Source: Micromonospora sp. FIMYZ51 (GTDB lineage Bacteria; Actinomycetota; Actinomycetes; Mycobacteriales; Micromonosporaceae). From it: a stretch of DNA of 64,000 bases. The notes beneath the pieces were generated by a model. That model worked only from the letters and a program-made list of their open reading frames with translations, was not told the DNA's origin and did no database searches. The stretch spans positions 6,982,849 to 7,046,848 of the forward strand of contig NZ_CP134706.1 in assembly GCF_038246755.1 (NCBI RefSeq), read 5' to 3'. The position numbers and the translations under genes are program-made. The first letter of the stretch is position 1, and each line of letters starts with the position of its first letter. Shown one piece after another: positions 26,968 to 37,553 of the stretch.

Positions 26968-27759
26968 ATGCGTATCGGAGCCCACGTCGATCCCACGGAC
27001 CCGCTCGCGGAGGCGACCGCCCGTGCCGCCGACGCCGTGCAGTTCTTCCTCTCCGACCCGCAGGGTTGGAAGGCGCCGCAGCCCCGCGCAGACGCGGAGC
27101 GGCTACGCACCGCGGCCGTGGACATCTACGTGCACGCGCCGTACGTGGTGAACGTCGCCACCGGCAACAACCGCATCCGGATCCCGAGCCGGAAGCTGCT
27201 GCTCGCGCACGCCAAGGCGGCGGCGGCCATCGGCGCCAAGGGGCTGGTGGTGCATGGCGGGCACGTCAGTTCCGGCGACGACCCCGCCGCCGGGTTCGAC
27301 AACTGGCGCAAGGCCCTGGCGTACGCGCAGGAGTCGGGCGGCTTCGGGTTGCCGGTGCTGATCGAGAACACCGCTGGCGGCGAGAACGCCTGCGCTCGCC
27401 GGCTGGACGCGATCGCCCGGCTGTGGGACGCCGTCGGCGACCAGCAGGTCGGCTTCTGTCTCGACACCTGCCACGCCCACGCGGGTGGAGAGGAACTCCT
27501 CGGCCTGGTCGACCGGGTGAAGGCGATCACCGGGCGGATCGACCTCATCCACGCCAACAACTCGAAGGACGGTTTCGGGTCGGGTCGTGACCGGCACGAC
27601 AACCTGCGCGGCGGGACCATCGACCCGGAGCTGGTGGTGGCGGTGATCCGGGCGGCGGGGGCACCGGTCATCGTGGAGACGCCGGGCGGTGCAGCCGGGC
27701 AGAGTGGCGACATCGACTTCCTGCGCGGACAGCTCGGCGGGGAGACGTCGGCGCGATGA
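26968..27759 (+). CDS. nfo: Deoxyribonuclease IV (AP endonuclease)
   Basis: 263 residues. The TIM-barrel enzyme cuts 5' of abasic sites in base excision repair, using three zinc ions. Motifs: MRIGAHVD start, [71 protein letters not shown] and VIVETPGG, covering the metal ligands His, Glu and Asp of the family. Its stop overlaps the start of the next membrane protein (ATGA). Confidence 0.94.
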   Translation: MRIGAHVDPTDPLAEATARAADAVQFFLSDPQGWKAPQPRADAERLRTAAVDIYVHAPYVVNVATGNNRIRIPSRKLLLAHAKAAAAIGAKGLVVHGGHVSSGDDPAAGFDNWRKALAYAQESGGFGLPVLIENTAGGENACARRLDAIARLWDAVGDQQVGFCLDTCHAHAGGEELLGLVDRVKAITGRIDLIHANNSKDGFGSGRDRHDNLRGGTIDPELVVAVIRAAGAPVIVETPGGAAGQSGDIDFLRGQLGGETSAR

Positions 27760-30137
27760 GGAAGGGCACGACCGGCGGCGACCGGGACAGCGCGGGCGCG
27801 GTCAGCGAGGACAGGTCCGACAAGAGCGGCGACCCCGACGGCGACGCCGGGAACGGGCGAGCAGCCAGCCAGGACGGACCGAAGAACGCCACCGCCGACA
27901 GCGGCACGACCACCCCGGCCGACAAGACCGGCGGGAACGGCGAGAGCGAGACCGGCGAGGGCGGAACCACCCCGGCCGGCAAGCCCGAGGCCGACAAGCC
28001 CAAGGCCGGCAAGCCCAAGGCCGGCAAGAGCGAAGCCGGCGGAAGCGGGGCTGACAAAAGCGGGCCCGGCGCAGCCGACAAGAGCGAGGGCGGGCCCGGC
28101 GCAGCCGGCAAGAGTGCGGCCGACAAGAACGAGACCGACAAGAGCGAGGGCGGGCCCGGCGCAGCCGGCAAGAGTGCGGCCGGCAAGAGCGAGGCCGACA
28201 AGGATGGGGCCGGCAAGAGCGAGGTGGGCGAGGACGGGGCCGCGGCGGACACCGTCGACAAGGACAAGGCTGGGCGATGGTGGCGGCGCTGGCCTGGCCG
28301 GCGTGGCAGCAAGGCCGACCAGGCCGGGTCCGGCGGGGACAAGGATCCGGCGGACGACGCCGAGAAGGATCCCTGGGCTTCCTTCGGGCCAGCTCCCGAG
28401 CCGGTACCGACCTGGTACGGACGGACGGGCCGGCGGATCGGCCGATTCCTGATCCACGAGTGGACCCTGGCCGCCCTCGGCTCGCTCGCGCTGGCCGTGC
28501 TGATGACCTGGCCGACGCTGCGCTATGCCCGGCACACGCTGCCGCAGGACTACTGGGACCCGAGCCTCCAGGCGTGGCAGATGGCCTGGTCCGGGCATAT
28601 CCTGCTGACCGATCCCAGCCAACTGTGGCACGCGAACGCGTTCTTCCCGGAACGCTGGAGCTTCGCCTTCTCCGACACCCTGCTCGGCTACGCGCCGGCC
28701 GGCATGATCGGCATTGGGCCGGAAGCCGCGCTCGTCCGCTACAACATCATGTTCGTGCTGGCGCACGCGCTCGCCACGTTCGGCGCGTACGTGCTGGCTC
28801 GGCAACTCGGGGCGGGACGGGTCGGCTCCGCCGTGGCGGGGGCCAGCTACGCCTACGCGCCGTGGCTGCTGGCTCAGGCCGGTCACCTGCACGTGATCTC
28901 CAACGGCGGCATCCCGCTGGCGCTGGCCATGCTCGCCCGTGGCCACGGTTGGTCGTTGCGGCACGGCTACCGACCCGAGCGCCGGCACGAGGGCTGGGTC
29001 TACACCGGTTGGCTGGTGGCGACCTGGCAGCTGAGCCTCGGCTTCGGCATCGGCCTGCCGTTCGCGTACTTCCTCGCCGGCGCGGTGCTCGTGAGCGTCG
29101 TCGTCTGGTACGCGAAGCGGATTTTCCGGCGGGTGAAGCGGCCCTTCGGTCAGCGCCTCTTCGCAGCCGACGTGATCGGTGGTCTGATCTTCGCCGGGGC
29201 CGGCGTGCTGCTGGCCATGCCGTACTTCACCGTCACCCACCTGCATCCCCAGGCCGAACGCAGCATCGGCGACATCTCCGTCTTCTCGCCCCCGGTCAGC
29301 GGTTTCGTCACCGCCCCGGCGGAGTCGCGGATCTGGGGCGGGTTGCACGAGGGTGCCCGCTCGCTCCTGCCCTGGCACCCGGAGATGACCCTGCTGCCCG
29401 GCTTCGTGCTCTACGCGCTCGCCGCCGGTGGCCTGTTCTTCTCGATCTGGAAGGTCCGTCACCGGCTACTGCTGCTCGCCGGGGTGCTGGTGACGATGAC
29501 GCTGTCGATGGGCACCGAGTTCTTCGGCGGTCGCTTCACCTACACGCCGCTCTTCGAATACCTGCCGGGCTGGTCCGGAATTCGTACGCCGGGACGGCTC
29601 ATGCTGTGGGCCACCCTCCTACTCGGGCTGCTCGCGGCCGGCGCGGTCGCGGCGTTCGCCGAGCGGGTCCGGGAGATCTCGGCCGAACGGATCCCGTCCT
29701 GGCCGAGCCCGTGGCTTCGGTTGGCCACCCTGGTTCCGCTGCTGCTGGTCATCGCCGAGGGGACCAACACCACGCCGCACCCGGTGGTGCCACGGCAGCC
29801 GGCCGCCATGCGTACGGTCGACGGTCCGTTGCTGGTGCTGCCCAGCGGGCAGAACCACGACCAGCCGGTGATGCTCTGGTCGACGACGCGGTTCCAGCAG
29901 ATCGTCAACGGGGGTAGCGGCTTCACGCCCCGCCAACTGAACGACGTACGCCGGGTCACGATGACCTTCCCCGACCAGGTCAGCGTCGACTATCTGCGTA
30001 CCCTCGGCGTCCGCAACGTGTTGGTGCTGCGCAACCAGATCGCCGGCACGCCGTGGGAGGTCAGCATCAACGCGCCGGTCGACGCGTTGGGCATCACCCG
30101 CGAGGAGATCGGCTCGGTCGTCGTGTTCCGTCTCTAG
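27756..30137 (+). CDS. Large GT-C-like membrane protein with Lys/Gly/Asp-rich head
   Basis: 793 residues. The first 200 are a low-complexity cytoplasmic head (repeats of [16 protein letters not shown] and KAGK types). Then about ten membrane helices, and a soluble C-terminal domain from about 690 ([14 protein letters not shown] [29 protein letters not shown]). The extracytoplasmic loop with [20 protein letters not shown] carries an Asp pattern resembling GT-C glycosyltransferases. Actinobacterial relatives are annotated as hypothetical or dolichyl-phosphate-mannose-type transferases. Translation is coupled to nfo by the 4-bp overlap. Donor and acceptor are unknown. Confidence 0.7.
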   Translation: MRKGTTGGDRDSAGAVSEDRSDKSGDPDGDAGNGRAASQDGPKNATADSGTTTPADKTGGNGESETGEGGTTPAGKPEADKPKAGKPKAGKSEAGGSGADKSGPGAADKSEGGPGAAGKSAADKNETDKSEGGPGAAGKSAAGKSEADKDGAGKSEVGEDGAAADTVDKDKAGRWWRRWPGRRGSKADQAGSGGDKDPADDAEKDPWASFGPAPEPVPTWYGRTGRRIGRFLIHEWTLAALGSLALAVLMTWPTLRYARHTLPQDYWDPSLQAWQMAWSGHILLTDPSQLWHANAFFPERWSFAFSDTLLGYAPAGMIGIGPEAALVRYNIMFVLAHALATFGAYVLARQLGAGRVGSAVAGASYAYAPWLLAQAGHLHVISNGGIPLALAMLARGHGWSLRHGYRPERRHEGWVYTGWLVATWQLSLGFGIGLPFAYFLAGAVLVSVVVWYAKRIFRRVKRPFGQRLFAADVIGGLIFAGAGVLLAMPYFTVTHLHPQAERSIGDISVFSPPVSGFVTAPAESRIWGGLHEGARSLLPWHPEMTLLPGFVLYALAAGGLFFSIWKVRHRLLLLAGVLVTMTLSMGTEFFGGRFTYTPLFEYLPGWSGIRTPGRLMLWATLLLGLLAAGAVAAFAERVREISAERIPSWPSPWLRLATLVPLLLVIAEGTNTTPHPVVPRQPAAMRTVDGPLLVLPSGQNHDQPVMLWSTTRFQQIVNGGSGFTPRQLNDVRRVTMTFPDQVSVDYLRTLGVRNVLVLRNQIAGTPWEVSINAPVDALGITREEIGSVVVFRL
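28075..28182 (+). repeat. 60-bp period direct repeat in the low-complexity head
   Basis: Bases 28075-28122 and 28135-28182 are identical (48 bp) and in frame, encoding [15 protein letters not shown]. Shorter related units flank them. A probable source of length variation. Confidence 0.85.
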
Positions 30138-30168
30138 CGGGTTTGCGGATCCAGCCGGCGGGCCGCCG

Positions 30169-31743
30169 TCAGGTGACGGCGGCGGGGGTCGGGGTCGGCG
30201 CGGACGCCGCACGGCGGGCCCGCCAGCGTTCCAGCCAGGGCGCGTCGGGGGTGCCGTCGAAGAGGCCACCGTCCGGGTCGTCGGGGTAGGTGCGCCGGAC
30301 CGCGTCCCGCTCCGGGTGCAGGATCTCCCGTACGACCAGCACGCAGAGCGCCACCACCGTGGCCAGTCGCAGGCTGGCGGCCAGCACGAACACGCCCTCC
30401 GGGAAGACCGGGGTGCCGGTCGACGTGCCGAGCAACTCGCCGTAGAAGGCGACGAAGTAGCCGACCTCGGCCACCTGCCAGGCGAGGAAGGCGCCCCACT
30501 TGGGCCGGGCCAGCACCAGCAGCGGCAGCAGCCAGAGCACGAACTGCTGCGACCAGACCTTGCTGAAGATCAGGAAGGCGGCGACCACCAGGAAGGCGAG
30601 TTGGGCGAGCCGGGGCCGACGCGGAGCGAGCAGCGCGAGCAGGCCGATGCCGAGGCAGGCCAGCCCGAACAGCGCGTACGACACCCAGTTGAGGGTGGGA
30701 ATGTTGGCGTCGAGCCACTGGAACGACCCCTGGCTGGCCGGGTCGCCCACCTTGCCGTCCAGGTAGCGGCCGATGTACCAGAGGGTTCCCCAGTCGATCG
30801 GGCGGGTGGTGTTGAGTTCGAAGAAGCGTCCCCAGTTCTCCCGGTACGGGATCGCCACCGGCAGGTTCACCGCCACCACCGTCACCGCGGCCGTGATGAT
30901 GGGCAGGATGCCGGCCCAGACCCGGCCGGTGCGGATCGCCAGCACCAGGATCGGGCCGAGGATGAACAGCGGCCACAGCTTCGCCGCACCGCCGAGCCCG
31001 AGCAGCACTCCGGCCAAAGCGACCATCAGCATCCCGGCGTTGTTCCCGCCACCCGGCGGCGATTCTGCGCCTACCCGGGCACCGAGCCCTCGTCCGGTAC
31101 GGGCCCAGGCCAGCAGTCCGAACGTGGCCAGCCCGATGGCGAGCAGGTCCCAGTTGACGGTGGCGGTGAGCAGCAGCGCGGGCGACAGGGCGAAGAGCGC
31201 GGCGTCCCACGGCCGCCGACGGCGCAGCGCCAGCAGCGCCGCCACCGTGGCCACCGCAAGCGCGCCGAGCACGAGGAAGTTGAGGTTGTAGAACCACTGC
31301 CCCTGGTTGATTTCGGGGTTGCCCTCGCCTACCGAGTGCACCGGCAGGCCGAGCGCTCCCATGAAGTACCCGGTGAGCACCGGGTACTCCACCGGGTGGT
31401 CGCGGTACGGCACCGCGCCCTGGTGCAGGTTCTCGGCGTAGTAGAGCGCCAGCACATCGGTGTAGCAGAACCGGGTGTACTGCTCGTTGTCCGTCCAGGC
31501 ACCGTCCTGGCAGGGCGACTTCTGCACCCAGTGCAGGACCAGGGTCAGACAGGTCAACGCCAGCACGATCCGGGCTGCGGTCCAGAACCGGCGGCCCATA
31601 CCGCTGGGCAGGTCACGGGCGACCGCGTGGTCGCCGAGCGGGCCACCGATGAGTCCGGAGAGTCCTCGGACGAAGCCGTCGGACCGGGACGGGTGATCGG
31701 GGACATCCGGTCCATCGATGCCTGGCGTCGACTGCGTGCTCAT
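30169..31743 (-). CDS. GT87/DUF2029-like integral membrane glycosyltransferase
   Basis: 524 residues from ATG 31743. About eleven helices. The first outside loop has FCYTDVLALYYAENLHQGAVPYRDH-type sequence ending in VEYPVLTGYFMGAL, and a later loop has LLGLGGAAKLWPLFILGPIL, the GT87 signature with a conserved Lys. The first 40 residues are hydrophilic and cytoplasmic. Relatives transfer mannose or arabinose-type sugars from polyprenol carriers to envelope lipoglycans. It is convergent with the large GT-C-like gene and downstream of the penicillin-binding protein gene, from which a terminator separates it. Confidence 0.75.
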   Translation of the reverse strand: MSTQSTPGIDGPDVPDHPSRSDGFVRGLSGLIGGPLGDHAVARDLPSGMGRRFWTAARIVLALTCLTLVLHWVQKSPCQDGAWTDNEQYTRFCYTDVLALYYAENLHQGAVPYRDHPVEYPVLTGYFMGALGLPVHSVGEGNPEINQGQWFYNLNFLVLGALAVATVAALLALRRRRPWDAALFALSPALLLTATVNWDLLAIGLATFGLLAWARTGRGLGARVGAESPPGGGNNAGMLMVALAGVLLGLGGAAKLWPLFILGPILVLAIRTGRVWAGILPIITAAVTVVAVNLPVAIPYRENWGRFFELNTTRPIDWGTLWYIGRYLDGKVGDPASQGSFQWLDANIPTLNWVSYALFGLACLGIGLLALLAPRRPRLAQLAFLVVAAFLIFSKVWSQQFVLWLLPLLVLARPKWGAFLAWQVAEVGYFVAFYGELLGTSTGTPVFPEGVFVLAASLRLATVVALCVLVVREILHPERDAVRRTYPDDPDGGLFDGTPDAPWLERWRARRAASAPTPTPAAVT

Positions 31744-31834
31744 GACCGTGCATCCTGCCGTATCAACTGACCGGGCAGAAGCCGAAACCACCACCAACGC
31801 CGGATCGTCCCGACCCGTGGTGGCGTACGCGAAA

Positions 31835-31875
31835 AGCTGCGGGCGGCCGGACCTGAGGTCCGACCGCCCGCAGCT
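31835..31875 (-). terminator. Intrinsic terminator of the penicillin-binding protein gene
   Basis: A 19-bp stem (31857-31875 with 31835-31853, one G-U in the RNA) and a 3-nt loop begin 10 nt after the stop and are followed by TTTT on the minus strand. Confidence 0.85.
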
Positions 31876-31884
31876 CGAAGAGAG

Positions 31885-34765
31885 CTAGTCCCGGTTGGTG
31901 GTCGCCGGTGGCAGCAGCCCGCCACCACCACCGCCGCCCGGCGGGGTGAAGGGGAAGCCGTCGGCCGGGTTGCCGGGACCGTTGTTGTCCCGACCGCCGC
32001 CGTTGTTGCCACCGTTGTTGTTGCCGCCGCCGTTGTTGCCGCCACCGCCGAGCTGGCAGAGGAGGTCGGTCGGCTCGCACTGCTGGCCGTTCTCCGGCTC
32101 CGGCGGGGGCGGTGGCTCGCCGTTGCCGGCGTCCTTGTCTCCGACGCCCGTGACATCGGGCAGGGGCGTCGGGTCGAAGCCCTTGAGGGCGTCGTCCATG
32201 TACCGCTTCCACAGCTGGGCCGGCATCCCGCCACCGCTGATGTTGCTCTTGTTCCGGTCGAGGATGGCCCGCTTCTTCATGTCGCGGCTACCGATCCACA
32301 CCGCCGTGGCCACGTTCTTGTCGTAGCCGACCATCCAGGCGTCCTGGTTCTTGTCCGTCTTGGACAGTTCCCAGGTACCGGTCTTGCCGGCGGCCGGGCG
32401 GTTGGCCAGGCTGGCGTTGTTCTTGCCGGGGATCTCCTTGAGCACCCCGGTCACCTCGTCGGCGACCTCGGCGCGGATCACCTGCTTCGGCTCCAGCTTC
32501 TCGCCCGTGCCGCGGACCTTGTCCCACTTGCCGGTTGCCTTGTTCTGCTTCTCCACCTTCAGCACGAAGTGCGCCTTGTTGTACTTGCCGCTGTTGGCGA
32601 GCGTGGCCAGGCCGTTGGCGTGGTCGAGCACGGTGACCGGATACTGGCCGAAGGCGGCCACCCGGTCGAACTTGCTCGGCGCGAGCTCCTTGGGCTTGTG
32701 CTTCGTCAGGTCGTACGCCTGCACCGGCTCGACGGTCCACATGGTGCGGATGCCGGCCCGCCGGGCCATGTCGATCACCTTGTCCGTGCCGATCTGCTCC
32801 GCGATGTGGAAGAACGGCACGTTGTACGACAGCACGGTCGACTCCTGCAAGGTGCAGGACTTGTTACAGCTCTGCCGCACGTCCCGGCCGGCGTTCACGA
32901 TCTCGTCGTCGTAGCCGTCCGGCTTGAACGGGGTGGCATCCCAGTACGACTTCACCGAGATGCCGGCGTCGATCGCCGCGGCGAGGGTGTAGATCTTGAA
33001 CGTCGAGCCCGCCGGGTGACCGCCGACCAGGGCGCCCTTCTCATCGGTGTTCGCGCCGGCGTAGTCGAAGAAGGTGCCGTTGTCACCGCCGTAGTAGGCG
33101 AGCACCCGGCCGGTCTTCGGTTCGACCGAGACCACCGCCGCCATCAGGTTCTCCGGCTGGCCGTCGAAGATCGAACCCTTGCGGTCCGGCTGGGCCGCCT
33201 TCTCGGCCGCCTTCTGCATCTTCGGGTCGATGGTGGTGGTGATCCGGTAGCCACCCTCCCGCAACTCGTCCACGCAGCTCGGCTTCTCTGGCGCGCCCGA
33301 GTTGGAGCAGAGGCCCCACTCCTCCATCTCCTTGCGGACGTAGTTGACCACGTTGCCGCTCGGGGTGGCGACGCCGAAGCCGTTGTCCTTCTTGACCTTC
33401 TCGACCTTCGGGTACTCGGTCGGGCGTTCCGGCTTGCCGGGGGCGCCCAGCCAGCCCTCCTCGACCATGCCGTTGATGACGTACTCCCACCGGATCTTGG
33501 CGTCAGTTTCGTTGACGGCCGGGTCGTAACCCTGGTGGGTGTCGCTGGCGACCGGCTGCTTGATCAGCGCGGCGAGCACCGCGGCCTGTGCCGGGGTGAG
33601 CTTCTTGGTGGTGGTCTTGAAGTATGTCTGAGCCGCCGCCTCGATGCCGTACGCGCCTCGACCGAAGTAGATCACGTTGAGGTAGTTCTCCATGATCTGG
33701 TCTTTGGTGAAGTTGTCGTTCAGCTTGGAGGCGAGGATCGCCTCCTTCACCTTCCGGCCGTAGCTGTCGTCCTGAAGGTTCTCGTAGGCGTTGCGGGCGT
33801 ACTGCTGGGTGATGGTGGAGGCACCCTGCCGGTCACCGCCGGAGAGGTTGTTCCAGGCGGCCCGGGCGATGCCCTTGTAGTCGACGCCGGAGTGCCGGTA
33901 GAAGTTGCGGTCCTCGGCGGCGGCGACGGCGTTGCGTACGTGCTCCGGGATGTTGTCGATGGTGACGAAGATGCGGTTCTCGGTGCCGAGCTTCGCCACC
34001 GGGGTCTTGCCGTCCTTCATGTAGATGGTGGTGGAGAGCGGCAGCGGGATCTCCTTGGGCAGCACCACGTTTGTCGAGTAGTAGGTGAACCCGACCACGC
34101 CGATGCCGGCCATCATGATGAAGACCGCGAAACCGGCGATCAGCATGTTCATCCGCTTGCGCTTGCGGGCCCGGGCCGCCGCCTTCGGGTCGCGACCACC
34201 GCGACCGGGTCCGATCGGACCGCCCGGTCCACCCGGCCCACCGGGTCCACCCGGGCCACCGGGTCCACCTGGCCCGCCGACGCTCGCCCGGGCCACCGCG
34301 GCCCGACCGCCCACGGACGCCGATCCGACGCTCGCCCGACCGGCGGAGGCCGCGCCGACGGCGGCAGCGCCGACCGAGGCCCGTCCCGGCGCCGGGCTCA
34401 CCGGCACCGAGGCGCGACCGCCCCGTCCGGGCGCGGGGAGACCGGCACCGAGGCCCGACCGGGTGCCGCCGGGAAACCGGCACCGAGGCGCGACCCGGCC
34501 CGGCCCGACCCACCGGGGCGGCACCAACGGAGGCCGAGCCGGCTACGGGTCCGCCACGCGGCGGCACGCTCGCCGAGCCACCGACCGATGCTCGCCCGCC
34601 GACTGATGCGCGGGCCGATGGGCCGGCACCATCCGGCCCGGTCGACCAGTTGACTCCGCGCGGATCACCATCCGGGCGACGGTACGCGTCGCCCGCCGGC
34701 CCGTCGTCCTGGCCCGGAATCCGGGCCCGGCCGCGCGAGGAGCTGGGATCACCGTACGAGTTCAT
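31885..34765 (-). CDS. Class A penicillin-binding protein (frame disrupted near N-terminus)
   Basis: Bifunctional peptidoglycan synthase. The main frame holds one membrane helix, a GT51 glycosyltransferase domain (AAEDRNFYRHSGVDYKGI, GASTITQQYARN) and a transpeptidase domain with GSTFK, SYN and AGKTGTWE, all intact, then a Gly/Asn/Pro-rich tail. The natural start is ATG 34765 (MNSYGDPSSSRGRARIPG), but that frame and the main frame differ by net 2 nt missing. Three GRASVPVS repeats at 34495, 34460 and 34419 lie in three different frames, 35 and 41 nt apart where 36 and 42 would keep frame. Either two single-base sequencing losses in GC runs, or a real lesion with initiation at GTG 34527. Confidence 0.85.
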
Positions 34766-34964
34766 TCCTCACACCCTGCCGTCGCGGTGGGGCACTGTCG
34801 CGCCACCACCGGTTTGCCGTGAGTTGCGACACTCGCCGGCCAGGCACGGCGGTGCCGCGCCGACGAGTTCGGATCAGAATTATTGGGACTATTTGCCCGT
34901 ACGAGCCATCGGTTGCCCCAGCCGGGTGGTACCCCACGGCCGGGGCCGGCCGATCGAGCTCGAT

Positions 34965-35429
34965 TCACCGTTGCGCCTCTCGCCTTCGTCGCGCACCTGC
35001 TCCGCTGGCGGCGGCCACGCCGCTCGCCGTCTGCTGCTCCGACTCGCCGTCGGTGCCACCGGTCAGCCCGTCCCGCCCGAGCAGGTACTGCTCGACGAGA
35101 TGGTTCCAGTCACAGCCGAGGCACACCTCCACCACGAAGACCTGGAACTCACGCAGCGTCATCGCCAGCACGGACAACTCGGCCACTGTACGGGCCTGGC
35201 CGGCGGACTGCTTGAGTTCGTCTCCGTAAATGTAGTGGACGTGGGTGAGGTTCTCACTCCGGCAGATCGGACACCGCTGGTCAGTGGGTTCCCCGTGAAA
35301 GCGAGCCGCGTTCTTCAGGTAGGGAGACGCATCGCACAGGTCATAGGTGCCGACACGTCCGGCGAGGAGTTCACGCAGCACCGCTCGCTTTCGGAGCGAG
35401 TAGTCGACCACCTGGCGCTGCGTACGCAT
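34965..35429 (-). CDS. DUF5318 family protein
   Basis: 154 residues from ATG 35429 (MRTQRQVVDYSLRKRAVLRE). CPIC (with CLGC further on) suggests a zinc site: RCPICRSENLTHVHYIYGDEL and VEVCLGCDWNHL. This actinobacterial family is of unknown function and is commonly found near ino1/padR and penicillin-binding protein genes. It is divergent from padR, sharing the operator region. Confidence 0.82.
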   Translation of the reverse strand: MRTQRQVVDYSLRKRAVLRELLAGRVGTYDLCDASPYLKNAARFHGEPTDQRCPICRSENLTHVHYIYGDELKQSAGQARTVAELSVLAMTLREFQVFVVEVCLGCDWNHLVEQYLLGRDGLTGGTDGESEQQTASGVAAASGAGARRRREAQR

Positions 35430-35507
35430 GCGGCAAAGGGTACGCGGTCTCGTCAGGCGAGGCGACCACCGTGACAATCCGTGAGCAGGAGGTATCGGAG
35501 CGGGTGT

Positions 35508-35560
35508 TTGCTCCGGACCGGGCGAGACGCTACGGTGCGATGTATCGGTCCGATACATCG
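35508..35560 (+). promoter_or_regulatory. padR promoter with PadR-type operator
   Basis: TTGCTC (35508-35513) and TACGGT (35531-35536) are 17 bp apart, a good -35/-10 pair. Immediately downstream is a 23-bp inverted repeat: CGATGTATCGG (35538-35548), T, CCGATACATCG (35550-35560). It contains ATGTAT and ATACAT half sites typical of PadR family operators and covers the expected transcription start. Repression by the downstream PadR is strongly suggested. Confidence 0.75.
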
Positions 35561-35602
35561 TGGTGGTTAGTGCTCCACGCACAGGGTAAGGGAAGGGTGG
35601 CC

Positions 35603-36241
35603 GTGCTCGAACTCGCCATCCTCGGCCTGTTGCAGGAGGCTCCGATGCACGGCTACGAGCTGCGCAAGGAGCTCACCGCCAAGCTCGGGGCGATCCGGGC
35701 GGCCATCAGCTACGGCTCGCTCTACCCCACCCTGCGCCGGCTTCAGGCGGCGGGCTGGATCGCCGAGGCCGCCGAGACACCCGCCACCGCCGAGGAGGTT
35801 CCCGCGCTGACCAGCCGACGAGGTCGGGTGGTCTACACCATCACCGCGGAGGGCAAGGAACGCTTCGCTCAGCTCATCGCACAGACCGGGCCGGAGACGT
35901 ACGGCGACACCGGTTTTGGTGTGCACTTCGCGTTCTTTTCCCGAACCGACCAGGCGACCCGGCTACGCATCCTGGAAGGTCGCCGCCGCACCATCGAGGA
36001 ACGCCGCGAGGGACTTCGCGACATGCTGGGCCGGGCGGCCGAGCGCCTCGACGCGTACACGCTGGAGCTGCAACGCCACGGCCTGGAGGCCTGTGAGCGT
36101 GAGGTCCGCTGGCTGGAGGAGCTCATCGCCAACGAGCGCTCCGGCCGTGCCCCGACGGTCCCGCAGGACGGGACGGCCGGCGGCCGACGAGAAGACAACA
36201 GCCCGCCTCCGCCTGGAGAGTCCAGGAAAGAGCGGCCGTGA
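35603..36241 (+). CDS. PadR family transcriptional regulator
   Basis: 212 residues from GTG 35603, preceded by AGGGAAGGG. The winged helix spans residues 1-100: [20 protein letters not shown], then [17 protein letters not shown], and the wing [14 protein letters not shown]-terminal helical dimerisation domain follows ([20 protein letters not shown]). It lies directly upstream of ino1 with a GTGA overlap to an upstream frame of ino1, so the two are cotranscribed. It probably represses its own operon through the palindrome at 35538-35560, making inositol synthesis ligand-controlled. Confidence 0.92.
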   Translation: MLELAILGLLQEAPMHGYELRKELTAKLGAIRAAISYGSLYPTLRRLQAAGWIAEAAETPATAEEVPALTSRRGRVVYTITAEGKERFAQLIAQTGPETYGDTGFGVHFAFFSRTDQATRLRILEGRRRTIEERREGLRDMLGRAAERLDAYTLELQRHGLEACEREVRWLEELIANERSGRAPTVPQDGTAGGRREDNSPPPPGESRKERP

Positions 36242-36264
36242 CAAAGAAGAAGGAGGCACACGCG

Positions 36265-37344
36265 ATGGGCTCCGTCCGCGTCGCCATCGTCGGTGTGGGT
36301 AACTGCGCCTCGTCCCTGGTACAGGGCGTCGAGTACTACCGGAACGCCGACCCGAACGACCGCGTCCCGGGTCTCATGCACGTCACCTTCGGCGACTACC
36401 ACGTCTCGGACGTGCAGTTCGTCGCGGCGTTCGATGTCGACGCCAAGAAGGTGGGCATGGACCTCGCAGAGGCGATCGTCGCCAGCGAGAACAACACCAT
36501 CAAGCTCTGCGACGTGCCGCCGACCGGCGTCACCGTGCAGCGCGGCCCGACCTTCGACGGTCTCGGCCAGTACTACCGCGAGATCATCGAGGAGTCCGGC
36601 GCCGAGCCGGTCGACGTGGCGCAGGCGCTGCGCGACGCGCAGGTCGACGTCGTCGTCTCGTACCTGCCGGTGGGCTCCGAGCAGGCCGACAAGTTCTACG
36701 CCCAGGCCGCGATCGACGCCGGCTGCGCGTTCGTCAACGCCCTGCCGGTCTTCATCGCCTCCGACCCCGAGTGGGCGCAGAAGTTCACCGACGCCGGCCT
36801 GCCGATCGTCGGCGACGACATCAAGAGCCAGGTCGGTGCGACCATCGTGCACCGGGCCCTCGCCAAGCTCTTCGAGGACCGGGGGGTCGAGCTGCTGCGC
36901 ACGTACCAGCTCAACTTCGGCGGCAACATGGACTTCATGAACATGCTGGAGCGCAACCGCCTGGTCTCGAAGAAGATCTCGAAGACCCAGTCGGTGACCT
37001 CCCAGGTGCCGCACGAGATGGCCAAGAGCGACGTGCACATCGGCCCGTCCGACCACGTGCCGTGGCTGGACGACCGCAAGTGGGCCTACATCCGCCTGGA
37101 GGGCCGTTCGTTCGGTGACACCCCGCTCAACGCCGAGCTCAAGCTCGAGGTGTGGGACTCGCCGAACTCGGCGGGCGTCATCATCGACGCGGTCCGCGCC
37201 GCGAAGATCGCCCTGGACCGGAAGATCGGCGGACCGATCCTGTCGGCGTCGTCGTACTTCATGAAGTCCCCGCCCGTGCAGTACGCCGACCACGAGGCGC
37301 ACGCCGCCGTCGAGGCGTTCATCGCCGGCGAGATCGAGCGCTGA
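36265..37344 (+). CDS. ino1: Inositol-3-phosphate synthase
   Basis: 359 residues; ATG 36265 is chosen because AAGGAGG (36249-36255) is perfectly placed, although an in-frame GTG at 36238 overlaps the padR stop. The NAD-dependent enzyme converts glucose 6-phosphate to 1L-myo-inositol 1-phosphate, the precursor of mycothiol and phosphatidylinositol. Motifs: [17 protein letters not shown] (NAD-binding), [38 protein letters not shown] and [12 protein letters not shown]. It fits the envelope glycolipid theme of the region. Confidence 0.96.
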   Translation: MGSVRVAIVGVGNCASSLVQGVEYYRNADPNDRVPGLMHVTFGDYHVSDVQFVAAFDVDAKKVGMDLAEAIVASENNTIKLCDVPPTGVTVQRGPTFDGLGQYYREIIEESGAEPVDVAQALRDAQVDVVVSYLPVGSEQADKFYAQAAIDAGCAFVNALPVFIASDPEWAQKFTDAGLPIVGDDIKSQVGATIVHRALAKLFEDRGVELLRTYQLNFGGNMDFMNMLERNRLVSKKISKTQSVTSQVPHEMAKSDVHIGPSDHVPWLDDRKWAYIRLEGRSFGDTPLNAELKLEVWDSPNSAGVIIDAVRAAKIALDRKIGGPILSASSYFMKSPPVQYADHEAHAAVEAFIAGEIER

Positions 37345-37367
37345 CCCGCTTACTCAGCAAGGCATGG

Positions 37368-37395
37368 GGGGCCGGATCCTGGTGGATCCGGCCCC
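37368..37395 (+). terminator. 12-bp perfect hairpin after ino1
   Basis: GGGGCCGGATCC (37368-37379) pairs with 37384-37395 around TGGT, 23 nt after the ino1 stop. No T-run follows. Confidence 0.7.
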
Positions 37396-37553
37396 ACGGC
37401 CCACTGAGCAGAAAGATCTTGGTACGCCCCGAAGCCGGGCTCGACCACAGGTGGCAACACCCCTTCCATGATCTCCGTTGAGGCGGTCATGACTTCGAGG
37501 TCGAGACCGTCAGAGGGGCATTTCCGTACCAGGATTCGGGCTAGGGTGAGCCC

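Noticed and set aside
36238..36264. GTG 36238 as start of ino1
   Set aside because: The perfect AAGGAGG serves ATG 36265, which gives the usual family length.
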